From positions 4,713,673 through 4,777,672 of the forward strand of contig OX359197.1 in the NCBI GenBank assembly GCA_947172415.1: a DNA stretch of 64,000 nucleotides. The letters run 5' to 3'. The notes beneath the pieces were generated by a model that was given only the letters and a program-made list of their open reading frames with translations, searched no databases and was not told where the DNA came from. The position numbers and the translations under genes were made by a program. The stretch comes from Chondrosia reniformis (lineage: Eukaryota > Porifera > Demospongiae > Chondrillida > Chondrillidae). Positions 1-13,328 of this stretch are shown piece by piece; the first letter of the stretch is position 1, and every line of letters begins with the position of its first letter.

Positions 1-85
1 CCTCTACATAGCGGAATTAAATATTAGCGACTTACAAGATCATGGAAGTTTTGTAATAGAGCTAAATTTAATAGCATGCTAATAA
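1..85. repeat. Fragment of an AT-rich dispersed repeat at the window edge
   Basis: Contains words such as TTAGCG, GCTAATAATAAGGG and a terminal ACAGTA that resemble the MITE at 4278-4490. Only one end is inside the window, so neither the terminal repeats nor the target duplication can be tested. It lies in an EPG5 intron. Confidence 0.35.
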
Positions 86-279
86 TAAGGGATTGACAGT
101 AATATACGTACGTATGTCTAATCACCTAATTGTAATTGGCAAATCACTATTCAGCAAATTTCCTATAATTCAGGATTAATAGATTAATGACTGCTGGATA
201 AATTACATATGTACATCACACCATAAATATACATACGTACGTATGTCACTACTAATAGAATATCTATTGAATGCAAATC

Positions 280-432
280 TTTGAGCATCTAAAGACGCAG
301 TGTAGTAAGTCTTTTGTCTTTAGTCAATCTTTAGTTGCTGAAGAAGACCCTTGGGGTCAAAACATCTGAGAAAAGATTTACTAAACTGTGTCTTTAAACA
401 TTCAAATAGTTCAAAGATGAGCCACCGAAAAG
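280..432. repeat. Foldback repeat related to the Penelope-like tail sequence
   Basis: The left arm (TTTGAGCATCTAAAGACGCAG) is loosely inverted at the right (TGTGTCTTTAAACATTCAAA then AAAGATGAGCC). Between them is CTGAAGAAGACCCTTGGGGT, the same word type found at 17958-18189 and near the 3' end of the Penelope-like element at 44.2 kb. It sits in an EPG5 intron. It may be a small non-autonomous relative of that retroelement. Confidence 0.45.
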
Positions 433-465
433 ACAAAATAGAACTGAGAAAACACTTGTGGTTAC

Positions 466-3400
466 TTGTGTGCCATGAGAAGCCATCTTGCTGATCTGAT
501 CACGAACTGATCATATTCGACTTGCAGTCTTGGTAGTGAGTACGTGAGTGCTACACCTCCAACAGTCTCCTCCAAGTGCTTCTTGTAGTTCAGCCAGTGG
601 TCAGATACAAAGTGCACCGTATGTCTACAAAAAGGGAAAAGGGCACATATTATGAGTCATGGATGATCAAAGTGATTATCATGAACAACAGAATAAATAG
701 CTGCAAATAGTAAAATCAAAACAGGTGTTTTGACAACTAGTGCTATGCCAAAGAACAAATATTTTTACAGCAATGCACACCACGCATGTATCCATCGTAT
801 AGTGGTTCAAACAAACTATGAAACTTGTCATTCACTATATGAGTGGGAGGTCTATACGGCCAATTCAACCTGACTAACAAATAGCATTACAGCAAATGGA
901 AAATACTAATGCCTATGGAATGTGCATAACATGTCAATTTTGATTTTTTTTCTTATCTGTGTCTATGTTTAGTCATATTATGTAATCACTGTCTTGTTTC
1001 ACTACTTATTCCAGATGAACTAGTCACTGTTGCAAACACTGCCATCCCTACTTCTAATTTCTATAATTTGCAAGTCCATACCACATATGCAACCATGAAT
1101 AATCAGCTTGCAGTATGGCTAACCTACGTATGTAGAAGTCCCGTTTCACTCGCTTGCTCAACACTGCATATACGTACTGTAGATATATACATACCTGATG
1201 GTTCTTCCAACTCTCTTCACAAACTCTCTGTACCTGGTCTTCCTAAAGGTCTCAAATCCGGTGCCTAGCAACCTGACCAGACATGTAGCAAATGCCAACA
1301 ATCTCAGCATACTCTCATTGGTCACTCTTTCAATTGAATAATGATCTAGGAATCAGTAAAACACATATTAATCTTGAATACATAATAGCTACAAAATGAG
1401 GGTTCATTTTGAAAGCATCGCAAGGGGGGACAAACACAATATAGTAAGGCAACCTACAGTAGGTCACTGTTTGTTTGCTATTAAACGTAGGCAGCTTAGG
1501 AGGGCGGAGACAAGATATTTTAAACTGGGAGCAAATTTCCCCTCCCCCCATCCCCCCTAAAAGGTTCCTTACACACTATGGCGGCACAGAGTTAGAAACT
1601 GGGATGACTTTAGATACTCCATACATGGGCCAACTCATAAATCTACCATTCACTATTATTTTTATGGTAGAACTTCACATACCACATATATGTACAAATC
1701 TCAGGTTTGTCTTATTCAAAATGGGAAAGCTACATATAATTCAAATAGTAAATTTGACATCCCTTGAAAACCTTATCTCCACTAACCTTCATCTGTTATC
1801 ATTAAGATATGTTTAAACATGTCATTGAACGGGAATTGATCATAGAAAGCAATCAAATCTGTCTCCTTAAGCAACATCTGATCCTCCTCTCCCTCACAGT
1901 CTAAATTATCAGATACAAACTGCCAAGTAGTGCTGCCACTTTGTTCTGAAGAGCTGTTGATCCTCTCGGGTACCTTCAGACAAATCAGAAAGTCTTCCCG
2001 CTGCCTACATCAGGGAAAATGTTACAGTTACCATAATATATTATTATCATCAGCACACAATTAAAATACACACAGTTGGTATAGGGGGTGTTGCCAATCA
2101 AACACACAATTTTTCTTTTACAGAATATAAACATGTACACTTACTTTACAGGGAAAACAATTGTGGCAAGCTGAGTCACAAAATGATCCAATAAAGGCCC
2201 ACCCCAATCGTCATGGAGACCAAGACCAACCCTTTGTCCATATGGATCCCAATCTAATGGTTTTGTCAAAAGAGAGAAAAATCACACAGTTAGCTGATTG
2301 GCCGATAAAACAATGATAAAGCTACATACGTACCTACAGTAAGTACTCTTCCTATATGATGTGTATGAAGTGAAGCATATACAGTACCAGCAAGTAAAAT
2401 GGCTGCTTTATTGTATCATATTCTTCTAAGCGTTTTTATTAGTTAAAGCGTTTACTAATCATTTTCCAATAGAGATAGAATAGAGGTTAGACGAAACACA
2501 ATTTAAAGAGGAAACTACAATGTTGGCATATAATGGAGTCAAAAGACAATAATACCACATGCCACTGAAATTGTACAGCTACTACAGTAAATAGCCCATG
2601 AAATGGTGATATACAACTAATATATACGTTACAATCATGCCAATACTGCTGGAATTTAGCTATTCATATTGTAAATGTAAATATTGTATGTACTGTAATA
2701 CATTGGTAATGCCTGGGTCAACTCACTAGTGTGGTGCCGGGGTCAACTCGCTAGTGTGGTGCCGGGGTCAACTCACTATAGTGTGGTGCCGGGGTCAACT
2801 CACTATAGTGTGGTGCCGGGGTCAACTCACTATAGTGTGGTGCCGGGGTCAACTCGCTATAGTGTGGTGCCGGGGTCAACTCGCTATAGTGTGGTGCCGG
2901 GGTCAACTCGCTAGTGTGGTGCCGGGGTCAACTCACTATAGTGTGGTGCCTGGGTCAACTCGCTAGTGTGGTGCCTGGGTCAACTGACTAGTGTGGTGCC
3001 GGGGTCAACTCACTATAGTGTGGTGCCTGGGTCAACTCACTATAGTGTGGTGCCTGGGTCAACTCACTATAGTGTGGTGCCGGGGTCAACCCACTATAGT
3101 GTGGTGCCGGGGTCAACTCACTATAGTGTGGTGCCTGGGTCAACTGACTAGTGTGGTGCCTGGGTCAACTCACTAGTGTGGTGCCGGGGTCAACTCACTA
3201 TAGTGTGGTGCCTGGGTCAACTCACTATAGTGTGGTGCTGGGTCAACTGACTAGTGTGGTGCCTGGGTCAACTCACTAGTGTGGTGCCTGGGTCAACTCA
3301 CTATAGTGTGGTGCCTGGGTCAACTCACTATAGGGTGGTGCCTGGGTCAACTGACTAGTGTGGTGCCTGGGTCAACTCACTATAGGGTGGTGCCTGGGTC

Positions 3401-6400
3401 AACTCACTATAGGGTGGTGCCTGGGTCAACTGACTAGTGTGGTGCCTGGGTCAACTCACTATAGGGTGGTGCCTGGGTCAACTGACTAGTGTGGTGCCTG
3501 GGTCAACTCACTATAGGGTGGTGCCTGGGTCAACTGACTAGTGTGGTGCCTGGGTCAACTCACTATAGGGTGGTGCCTGGGTCAACTCGCTATAGTGTGG
3601 TGCCTGGGTCAACTCGCTATAGTGTGGTGCCTGGGTCAACTGACTAGTGTGGTACCTGGGTCAACTCACTAGTGTGGTGCCTGGGTCAACTCACTATAGG
3701 GTGGTGCCTGGGTCAACTGACTAGTGTGGTGCCTGGGTCAACTCACTATAGGGTGGTGCCTGGGTCAACTCGCTATAGTGTGGTGCCTGGGTCAACTCGC
3801 TATAGTGTGGTGCCTGGGTCAACTGACTAGTGTGGTACCTGGGTCAACTCACTAGTGTGGTGCCGGGGTCTTGTTGCATAATCTCTTTGACTCATTAGAG
3901 TAGGGATCTGAAGATACTGGCTTCCCCACTCCCCAACCCCTGGGGGACACCTCAGCAGGTGGTTGAGAAGGAATTGATGATCCGAAAGAGTAGCCACTCT
4001 CAGTAGGGAACTAAGCTAGAAGTAAAATGACAAGATTCAAATCATACACACAGTGGAACTCTTACAATTTAGTACTATTTAGTACATATACAGTGTCTTG
4101 TATCATGGGTATCCTCATTACAGGAGTTTCAGATATTAGTTATAGTGAGAATATACATTAGATAACGGGTGCTAAAAGATGTGGGGGTTTGTTTACCATT
4201 GCATTTGTATTTACAAACTAGCAGCCAATTTTTGGACTACAAAGCCTAGCCATCCATAAAAGTACACTTTAGATATACTGTAAAACCCTTAATATTAGCA
4301 CACCATTAATGTTAGCGAATTTAGCAATGCAATATCATTCACTAACATTTATGGTCACTAAAATGTTTATTATTACACATGTGCAGTAGTATAGAGCAAG
4401 TATTTACAACAAAACGCTAAATTTAATAGATGCTAATAAGTCATATACAGTAAAACACTAAAATTAATGTTAACATTAAGGGTTGTACAGTATGGCCTGC
4501 ATCTCCTTTATAGACATACATTTCAGTCGTAATCTGGAAGACTATAAAATAACAAAAGAAATGGGAGCACAAAATGAGGTATAGGAATGTTCCAGACCTA
4601 ATCTTGCAGACTGTGTGACATCATCAAATAAAAGAGATAGTGGTCTGGACTATGTGAGTACAGTACAGTACTCAAGTGAAGACTAACTAGAGTATCAAGC
4701 CATGCTTTGCACTGGTCTGCAAATTCTTGGTCCTGCACTGGACGCCTCTCAAATATAAACAACACTGAAATGCAACTCTTGAGTCTTTCGGTGACGGGAG
4801 ACAACTCACCAGGATGGTGGTCCGGTACACGACCTGGAGGACAAGGAGGATGCATGGAAGTCTGTATCCACATTGCCTAACTTAGTATGCATAACAGTGG
4901 TACGTGGATTCAAAAATTTGCAAGGAGGTGTTAGAGTGTGACAGAGAGGGTATGAGGTGGTTTTGCTAATATTGTGCCTAAAGTTTGTAGCTAAGACAAA
5001 CTCAAACTCAGAGGGGGATGTTTCAACTCTCAGGGTACCCCCTAAATCTTGAACAACCAGGTTTGAAACTTCTTGAACAACCAGGTTTGAAACTTCTTGA
5101 ACAGCCAAGTTTCAAAGGGTGCTCAAGTATGTGCTAATAGATTAATTTCAAGGGGTTTCAAGTTATTAACGCAGCCCCCTTTTCAAGTTTATAAGAACCA
5201 AAGAGGCATACTAAAAACCCTGTGACTAACATGTGACTAACACTTGATTGTCATGTGACTAACATGTGACTATCAACTCACCACTAACTGGGGCATTATT
5301 ACCTAAAGAAGTTAGCTCTGGTATGCCACTGAGCAGTGTAAAGATGTAATGTTGTATGTGGAGATAGGCAACTTGGGATGAGTATGAATGCATACACAAT
5401 TCCTGAAGGAGGGAGATAAGAATATTAGACAGTTGAAATTACTGAACTTGCTTAAGAAAATTTGTACTTTGAGTTGCAGTATACATCATACGAATAAGTA
5501 CTTAACGTGTCTAAAAAATCTTAAATTGTTCAAATTTAAAGGAGAGCTAGAAATTCAGTCCTTCAATATCTACAATAACTGGACATTCAGCCAATGGTAA
5601 TACTAATACAAGGGTTAAATATAAATATTGACAGAAATTTGACAAATGGCTATCAAAGTCTACTACAGAAATTCACACACCTACATACATATGTGTATAT
5701 GTATAGTAGATAGAGTAGACACATGTCCGTCAGTGGTGCCTGCATAGCTACTAGTGTCCAGCTGGATATAATCAGCTTCTAGTAGAGAGGTCTTTGTATG
5801 AGGTTACCCAGCTGAACATTTTCATTTATTACAAAATGGATACATAATAAGGTATATACATGTATTACATGTATTACATGAAAAGACTCCTGTATATCTT
5901 CATGCACCTAGAAACACTTTTTACATGAAACAATATGCATGCAATAATTAGGTTCTTCATGAAAATATACTATACTTATTCTTCTCTTTATCTAATATCC
6001 CTAAATTTCTTACTATCTTAAAGTTTGGGCAACCAGAGTCTTGCTAATCCCAGCAATTAATCCTAGACACTCATCAGATGGACCAATGTTGTATATACAT
6101 TGTGCAGTATATCTCATTCACACATAGTAACTGTTACAATAAGGTGTGTGTAGATAGTACAGTGGTGGGAGGGGTCTGTGGCTATACATGACTTAATAGT
6201 GTTGTCAGTGAGGCTATCTTATGTAAACTAACCATAACCCAGATCTACTCTGTTACCAAATATAGCTATTAGGATTCAATGTGGAACAATACTATACTGT
6301 ACTGCATTGTACAATACAATAGAATATACACAATAGAATACAATAAACAGTACAAGACTATATATGAATGAAATTAACTAAATGCAATAATCCCAGTTGT

Positions 6401-9400
6401 GTACTTTAGACCTTGAAATATTCATTTTAGTAAGTATAATTACTGTCACCTGTGAAACTCTAGAATTTGTAACATTAGACTACAGTATTACTTGGCATAT
6501 GAGGGTTCAATAAGTATAACGACTTCCTAACTGGTACTTTGTGAGTCATGTCATCAGACAGACAGAATGATGAGCCTAATAGATACCCATAACATGAGTA
6601 ATTGTACTTAATGGCTATGCAAGAACCACATTTGTATATGTAAAGTGATTGCTTAAATTGAATAAGAGTTTAGTGAGTTTAAGGTCAAACAACCCATACA
6701 TATGTTTTAGCAGTCGGAAACATAAACCATTAGAAACCTGCACATCAAAATATACATGTATAGCTCATACACTAGTAAGTCTACAACAGATAAAATATTA
6801 TCTTATTGTAAAATCATTTTTAAAGAATGTATATCAGCAGCTGTCACTAGTAGGTTTCCCAGTCAAAATATGAAGTAGTCATTCATTCATTCCCTGAAAT
6901 CCAACACTGCCATTAAACCCAGCCCGTGCATACATCAAGGGCTGCCTACAAGTGTTAGTCTAGGGCATCATTCGTAGGCATCACTGGATCTTACTCCAAT
7001 AGCAAAGGTACCACGGATATGCTTTATGCTAATCTTAAGAGTAGAAAAGGGCAGCTCCTCTCCAAAAATACATTGTAAAAACATGGAAGCATATTAAATT
7101 ATATACAATATATAGAACTGAGATATAATATTAAGATTACAGAATATATTAGTTACTGTACACACATAAAACATTATACAATATATAGAAACTGTACAAG
7201 TTTGTAATGACAAACCACAAGAATGCATGTACTGTAAGTTTATGCAATCACATTAACCAGTATGTAGCGTCATCAGATCTATGGGATGGAAAAGTGGCTC
7301 TTACCAACCTCATTCAATAGTTGACGAATCTCTTTCAGTCTCAGGTTAATATTATTCATAGCTTCTTGGTTGAATGTGGCATACTTGTACACATGAGAAG
7401 CAGTTGTAGTATTGCGATCTCCACACTTTCCCTGCAACCATAATTAGAGACATCTCTTCAAATTATTTGTGTGTGTGTGTATGTGTGTGTGGGGGGGGGA
7501 GGGGGGGGGATGGTAGCCGTGTCCCATACAAGTGCCTAAAGGTGTGGAAGGAGAGGGATGGTCTAGCAGCACTATAGATTAAATAACACCTTTTTTTCAA
7601 CCAATCAGATGCATTTACCCAGAATCCTGAGTAAGGTAGGTATAATATTAATGCTATGACACATTATTGCAAAGGTATCATTTAATTTATAGTGCTGCTA
7701 GACTGTCCATCTCATTTACACTGTAAGGTGCTTATTTAGGATGGTCTAGCAAGGGCAGATAACATGCCAATTTGTACTTGAGCAAGACTTTAATGTGTTA
7801 TGAATAAACATTTGCTAAGAGTATGCAACAATTGATGGCTAAAGCAGCTAGTTAGATTCAACCCTAGGGGGGAGGGGAGGGTAGAGGATCTCCTGTATAC
7901 TGGCGAGATGTCCCTCCTCACTGTTGAAGAGAGCGCACATACTCACCGTGGTGGTAGCTGTTCTATCTTCCAGTATCCAAATATTGTGCTTTAGCTTGTG
8001 GTACTCGTTTCGATAAATCTAAGGAATGTAAGTTTCAATAACTTGACAGTCACGACTCAATAAGCTACAATTTAAACACAGTAAAAGTAGTTTACACAGT
8101 GAAAGAATAACATACAGTGGACTTATACACAGTGGAATTACATACAGTGGAATAATACATATACGTACAGTGGAATAATATACAGTGGAATAATATATAT
8201 ACAGTGAAATAATATACAATGGAATAATATACAACATACATAGAGTGGAATAATATACAACATACATAGAGTGGAATTATATACAACATACATAGAGTGG
8301 AATTATATACTGTGGAATAATATACAATACGTACATACAGTGAAATGGAATATTATACGTACAATATACGTACAGTGGAATTACAGTGGATTTACATACA
8401 GATAGCATCATACAGTACACAGTAAAGAGGAATATTATGTGGGTATACTGCACATCAGTCTACATGCTACTATAAAGACTACATAGGCTCTGGACGATCT
8501 CTGACTTGCTGCTAACCAGTGCACACACTACTCTATACTTGGAAATGTACATGCGTATACACTCACATTAAGCTGCTTCTGTGAAACATTGAGTGAAAGC
8601 TTTGCCTTTTGGTAGACTGAGATGAGTTCATAAAATTCATCCGTCTCCTTGCTAGCTTCCTACATGAGCACAGTCAAGTACCAGTTACAGGAACTATTAT
8701 CCTTAACATTATAATACTGTTAATTTTGCAATATAATGGAGGAAACAGAGTTTATATAATCTCCATGTAAACATTTCCAACATGAGATGGTCAGTTAAAT
8801 TTAGCTATTTGTTATTAAAAGTGTTAGTAAATACCTTTAAATTCTAATTTCAAATTACATATAGTGTGTGTTACTATGCACCTACATATCATGAATTGGG
8901 TAGAAAATCTTTAGCCTTGACTAATCATTGAATGTACAATTTCAAAATAGCAAATGTCAATACTATGCTTCAGAATAGTCAAGTATATGTTCCTATTTAC
9001 GTATATATTATATACTAATAGTCATTAAAGTCCAGTCCAGTGCACATACTGTACAGGTAATTAAAAGTTTCATGAGATGATTTGTTAACAACACCACTTT
9101 CCCTGTTCCCCAGGTTTACTACTAAAGTGACACTCACTGCACCTACTTCATTACTACTAACTACACTGTGATGAAAATGAGTTCTCAATTAGTTTACATG
9201 TAATGGCCCGTTTTAATGAAACTATTTACTTTATGAATGTTATGTGATGGTTGTAGGGTTTCTGCAACCACTTTACATAGTTTTTAATGTATATTGAAAG
9301 TGCAAATCAAGGATGTCCTTCAAAGTCCTACATTCTACCATTATATCATATACATTGTGATATTGCTTTCCAAACCTTTTCAACCCATGAAAGTGTAAAG

Positions 9401-12400
9401 AAACCAATAGTTGAAGGGTTCATATCAATGGATGAGCATACCCTACAATCTAGTGGAGAGTCTATGGGGGTGCTGGTGTCCTGGAAGTTAAGAGCAGGAT
9501 TACAAAGAGAGGCACAATGGGATGGCCAGGACTCACCTCCAGGCCAGAGAAGAAGAAAAGAAAAGAAAAGTGACACGCCCCTACCATCAACACCTGCCCA
9601 AACTAATTAACTGACTAATTACTGACTGATTATGATATTGTGTATGTGTAGATGTTTACTGTAATTTCTGTATTAACTGGGCCCCATGCATGAAAAGTAG
9701 CCTTGGCAAATGGGTCACCCAGTATAAAGCTTAAAAGCACTAACTACTATATCTTTTGATGAAGAATTCAGTAACTACCCAAGCAGATATTAATGAATAA
9801 AGAGTGCCTACGTATATTACCAGCTGGAGCAGAGAATAATTTATATAACAAACACTAATTATTATAACATCTCCAAGCAACAAATCTTTCAATGATGCAT
9901 ACCTTTATAAAGTTATTTATGAACATATCCAAAACAATAAGTTGAGGATTCTGGTATAATTGTAACAATATCTCCTCATCCCATGGTTCCAGTGTCAATT
10001 CCTCAGCTGCAACTGGAAATGGAAATATTAGGGATAACAGAAAACAGTGGGACCAAATGCACAGCAAGCCTCCCTTAATGATCACCTCCCAGTAACCATC
10101 CTCAAGAGGTAGTGACCATCCTCAAGAGGTAGTGACCATCCTCAAGAGGTAGTGACCATCCTCAAGAGGTAGTGACCATCCTCAAGAGGTAGTGACCATC
10201 CTCAAGAGGTAGTGACCATCCTCAAGAGGTAGTGACCATCCTCAAGAGGTAGTGACCATCCTCAAGAGGTAGTGACCATCCTCAAGAGGTAGTGACCATC
10301 CTCAAGAGGTAGTGACCATCCTCAAGAGGTAGTGACCATCCTCAAGAGGTAGTGACCATCCTCAAGAGGTGACACTATTGGGTGGGACAAGTATAGGACC
10401 TGTATATATAGCCTACCTTGGGTGAGACAAGTATAGGACCTGTATATAGCCTACCTTGAGTAAGATCTGGGTACACGTTGATAGTGGTAGCCTGCTGCTG
10501 AGTAGCTAACAAAGGAGCTGTAGGAACTACCACTTTCTCACTGCTCAGTGCTACTTCAGCGGGATGTTGCTCACTACAGCTCTCATCCACTGCACTCTCC
10601 AGAAGATGTGCTGATGGCTGTTCCATGGCCCTAGACTGTGCCTCAGGCATTGGCTGGTCTAACTGATGTTGCACTAATGGCTCATCTTGTAAAACGGAGA
10701 TAGTCTGAAGATTCTCTGCAGTCTCAGACTCAATATTCTCGGAAAGGATACTGGTAGCATTGTTATCACATGCTATATTGGTACCAACTGGCTGTGCGTC
10801 AAGTGGTTCTGTTATTGGTCCAGTTGTGGCAGCTTCCTTGCCACTAGTGACTGTCTCCTCTGGCAAAAGTGGTGATAAAATTGGTTCCTCAGTGGGTGGC
10901 AATACTGTAACAGGAGACTGAGGGCCTTCTGTAGCCGGGTGATTAGATTCTTCTTCCGTAACCTCTTCTTCTAACTGACTGTCCTTTTGTGCCCCCTTGA
11001 GAAAATAAGACAGTACGTAACAGCAAATAATCTATCTAAGAAATAGTTGGCAATTTATTCAAATCGATCAGTGTTCTTTGATAAGGTTGCCATATGTACA
11101 TACAGTAGAATATTAACTATAAAAATTCAGCTGAATGTATTTAGAAGCACAATAAACAAGGTTTAATATGGAAATGTACAAACTATGTATGTACACATGG
11201 TCACTATTTGCATAATACTGTACTTTCGGTATGTTTTATGTGTCAGTAAGTAAATTAAATGCAATTAGGGATTTAGGGATCAAAAGAAAAGTTTTGCTAT
11301 TTAACTTTTGTGTTTTGTAGTGACCATGGTATTTGTGTTTTACAAACATATTAAGGGCATACATATTAAGGGCATACACATGTACAAATATGATTCAAAG
11401 TTAGCAAAAGGGTCTTCACATCCTTCCAGCTCTCCCCCTACAGCAATAGCACCTGGGTCTTCAATGGCAGCCACAATACTAGCTTCTTTAAAGCCATGGA
11501 GACACATGATTCACAGTTCTTGTCTTGCTAGGTGTGAACGCAGTTGCAGCGTAAGCACTTACTAAGCCCGCATGTTCATATGCAATTATTGTGTGATGTA
11601 ATACATTGCGATTATAGTTTTGTGATCCATAATCTACTCGCAAATTTAAAAGACTTAAATATACACAAAACATACTGAAAGTATGGTAGTAGTAGTTAAA
11701 GTCAAGTTTAAATTACACAACTATGTTAGGTAGCTAGGAACAATTTGAAGATGCAACTGAAAGATGCTAGCCAGTCAGGATAGAACAACATACCACTCGT
11801 ACACTGAAACAACATACCACTCGTACACACTTACATACATTAAAGCTTGATTAGAGAAGTTAGTGAAGAACAACCGGAATTATTGAAATAGAATCTTGGG
11901 TCTTCTTCAACAATATTAGCAATTTGTCTAATCATCGTAATACTCCCTATCACTTCAGTGAATCAACTTGTATGAAGAAGGAACTAATATAACAGTAAAT
12001 GCATCTAATAATAAATACTACCCTCGCATCAATAGAAATTGGAAGAATACATAGAAAAATCAACAGAAAATGGATGGGACTATATCTCACAAGCACTTGT
12101 CTTATGCTAAAAGCCAGTATGTGACTCGAGGCTACTTTGGAAATAGGATCTTGAGTTACTCTACCATTGTTATTTTAACTACAAACGTTACGCATGTCAC
12201 CTAATAATACTTAACCCACACGTGGGACAGCATAGCGAAACGTGGAATATTATTGTATCCCATACACCAGGATACATAGTAAGGTATAGAGCTACAAGAC
12301 AACAGTATAAATGGACCCACTCCTTTTAAGCATAAAGAAATTTGGAAATATTTCAGTGGCAAAATTACACTTCATTTACAATATTCGTAATAAAGAGTCA

Positions 12401-13328
12401 CTCTACTACTAAGCACGCAGGGAACCTTTGTAGCAAAGATATTCTTGATTTCTAAGAATGTAGGTAGAAAAAATAATATAAATGGCAATCTCCTCACGAG
12501 GTAGCACAAAGTATCAGCTTATCACATCTGGAAATCTAACCCTTCAGAATGTTGATGTGAACATTCCACTTTCCCTTTCCATCTATCAAGTGTAGAATAG
12601 GCACAGGAATAGGGCTCTATGTACGTAGCTATATTCCACTTGCATTTTCAGCCCATCTCAGTATAGGCTGATAACCTACATCGGTAAATCTAGCTCTAAA
12701 AACATTTAGTTTTGATCTTGGAAGCCAGTAGCTGAATTAATTAAGGAGCCAGCACCTTATCTGAGGCCATACCTGAATAGAAAGGAAGGCCAGTTACCTC
12801 TTAACATAGCAACCACCTCATAGGTTAGGCCTGTCCAGGGAAGTTGTTATAGGAAAAACCGGTCAGCCTTAACAACTGTGATGTCATTCTACCAAAGGTG
12901 ATACATATCCAGTTGGCACCAGGTCCTAACCATCCAATCGACGTACCATCACCACAGCCACTACTGTTGCGATTAAGTGCAGATTACCTGTTACGAAGCC
13001 CCACACACTTATCACCAAATTAGATACCTTACTTGTAATTAAATTTATAGTTTTAGCTCAAGCAAACGGAAGATACGCTTGGGAAATGCGTTTAATATAA
13101 AACTCTACATAGGATTGCTAAGGAGGACTAGCTGACTACACTGCATACATTGCAACTCTAAATAAGCAAGACTTACTTCCTTAGGCTCCGAAGCTTCTTT
13201 GTGTTCTAAAGCAGACACAAAGGAGAAAGTGCTTTTAAAAGAGATTTAATACTTTCAGCAAGCTTATCAGAAACTAAACCTTTTCTAATTTTCTTCTTCT
13301 TTTTGGTTTTAGGTCTTTCTACTTCCAT
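466..13328 (-). CDS. EPG5: EPG5 homologue (ectopic P granules protein 5), N-terminal exons; continues past the left edge
   Basis: EPG5 is known as a Rab7 effector that tethers autophagosomes to late endosomes/lysosomes. Twelve exons can be chained with matching phases: 13253-13328, 13177-13205, 10455-10995, 9903-10012, 8567-8659, 7947-8018, 7305-7431, 4612-4833, 2145-2253, 1787-2004, 1195-1324, 466-624, giving about 628 codons. Landmarks resembling vertebrate EPG5 in the same order are DEFYELI, LKSCISVLFIFERR, FPFNDMFKHIL, ETFRKTRYREFVKRV and FVSDHWLNY. Exon 3 (about residues 36-215) is acidic and low-complexity, as is typical of the EPG5 N-terminus. The ATG at 13328 starts a Lys-rich N-terminus. 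Intron 1 is only 47 nt. The 3' end of exon 8 is uncertain: a TAG follows closely and only weak donors (GTCTGC, or GC at GCAAGA) are available. The full protein is normally about 2,500 residues, so about three quarters lies outside the window. Confidence 0.9.
2705..3868. repeat. Minisatellite, 25-27 bp unit (GTGTGGTGCCTGGGTCAACT...)
   Basis: About 1.16 kb of head-to-tail copies of a unit built on GGTGCCTGGGTCAACTCACT, with a 25-bp form (CTAGTG) and a 27-bp form (CTATAGTG). CCGGGG and CCTGGG variants are regionally clustered. It lies in the EPG5 intron between exons 8 and 9. Read on the gene strand, most CTCACT units give TAGTGAGTTG, which contains a consensus 5' splice-site hexamer GTGAGT. The plus-strand open frames through it are products of the repeat. 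Confidence 0.95.
4278..4490. mobile_element. MITE with TA target duplication
   Basis: The ends are inverted: CTGTAAAACCCTTAAT at the left, and ATTAAGGGTTGTACAG at the right. TA flanks both sides (4276-4277 and 4491-4492). At 213 bp with no coding capacity it fits a Tc1/mariner-superfamily non-autonomous element. It lies in an EPG5 intron. Confidence 0.7.
5060..5200. repeat. Dispersed repeat (CTTGAACAGCCAGGTTTCAAAGGG family)
   Basis: Related copies occur in the 3' flanks of RLR sequences at about 47040-47230 and 53370-53600, sharing TTCTTGAACAGCC, AAAGGGTGCTCAAGTAT and CTAATAGA words. In this copy the word CTTCTTGAACAACCAGGTTT is itself tandemly repeated. No coding content was seen. Confidence 0.55.
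8080..8400. repeat. Degenerate tandem repeat (TACAGTGGAATAATA)
   Basis: Loose, variable-length repetition of ACAGTGGAATAATATACA, partly with inserted CATACATAGA, in an EPG5 intron. The minus-strand Tyr/Ile/Ser-rich frames here are repeat artefacts. Confidence 0.8.
10096..10371. repeat. Perfect 20-bp minisatellite (AGTGACCATCCTCAAGAGGT)
   Basis: About 14 essentially identical 20-bp units lie in the EPG5 intron between exons 3 and 4. The homogeneity suggests recent expansion and a likely length polymorphism. Confidence 0.95.
10380..10460 (-). repeat. Short tandem duplication of the EPG5 exon 3 donor region
   Basis: The gene-strand sequence around the exon 3 donor (CAAGGTAGGCTATATACAGG) is followed directly by a second copy, CCAAGGTAGGCTATATATAC. 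The intron therefore opens with two near-identical 5' splice sites. The first donor leaves phase 1, which matches exon 4. The second leaves phase 0 and would shift the frame. Confidence 0.75.

Noticed and set aside
466-480. TAA stop after MAHK as the end of the EPG5 gene
   Set aside because: The TAA is part of a GTAACC donor. Homology continues well beyond this point in EPG5, so the exon is internal.
2705-3868. T7-promoter-like words (ACTCACTATAGGG) in the minisatellite
   Set aside because: Only the 3' part of the phage promoter is matched, within a eukaryotic tandem repeat. The resemblance is coincidental.
9287-9610. Plus-strand 107-codon open frame
   Set aside because: It lies in an EPG5 intron with no domain, promoter or splice support.
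10096-10371. CRISPR-like array
   Set aside because: The units are contiguous with no unique spacers, in a eukaryotic intron. This is a minisatellite.
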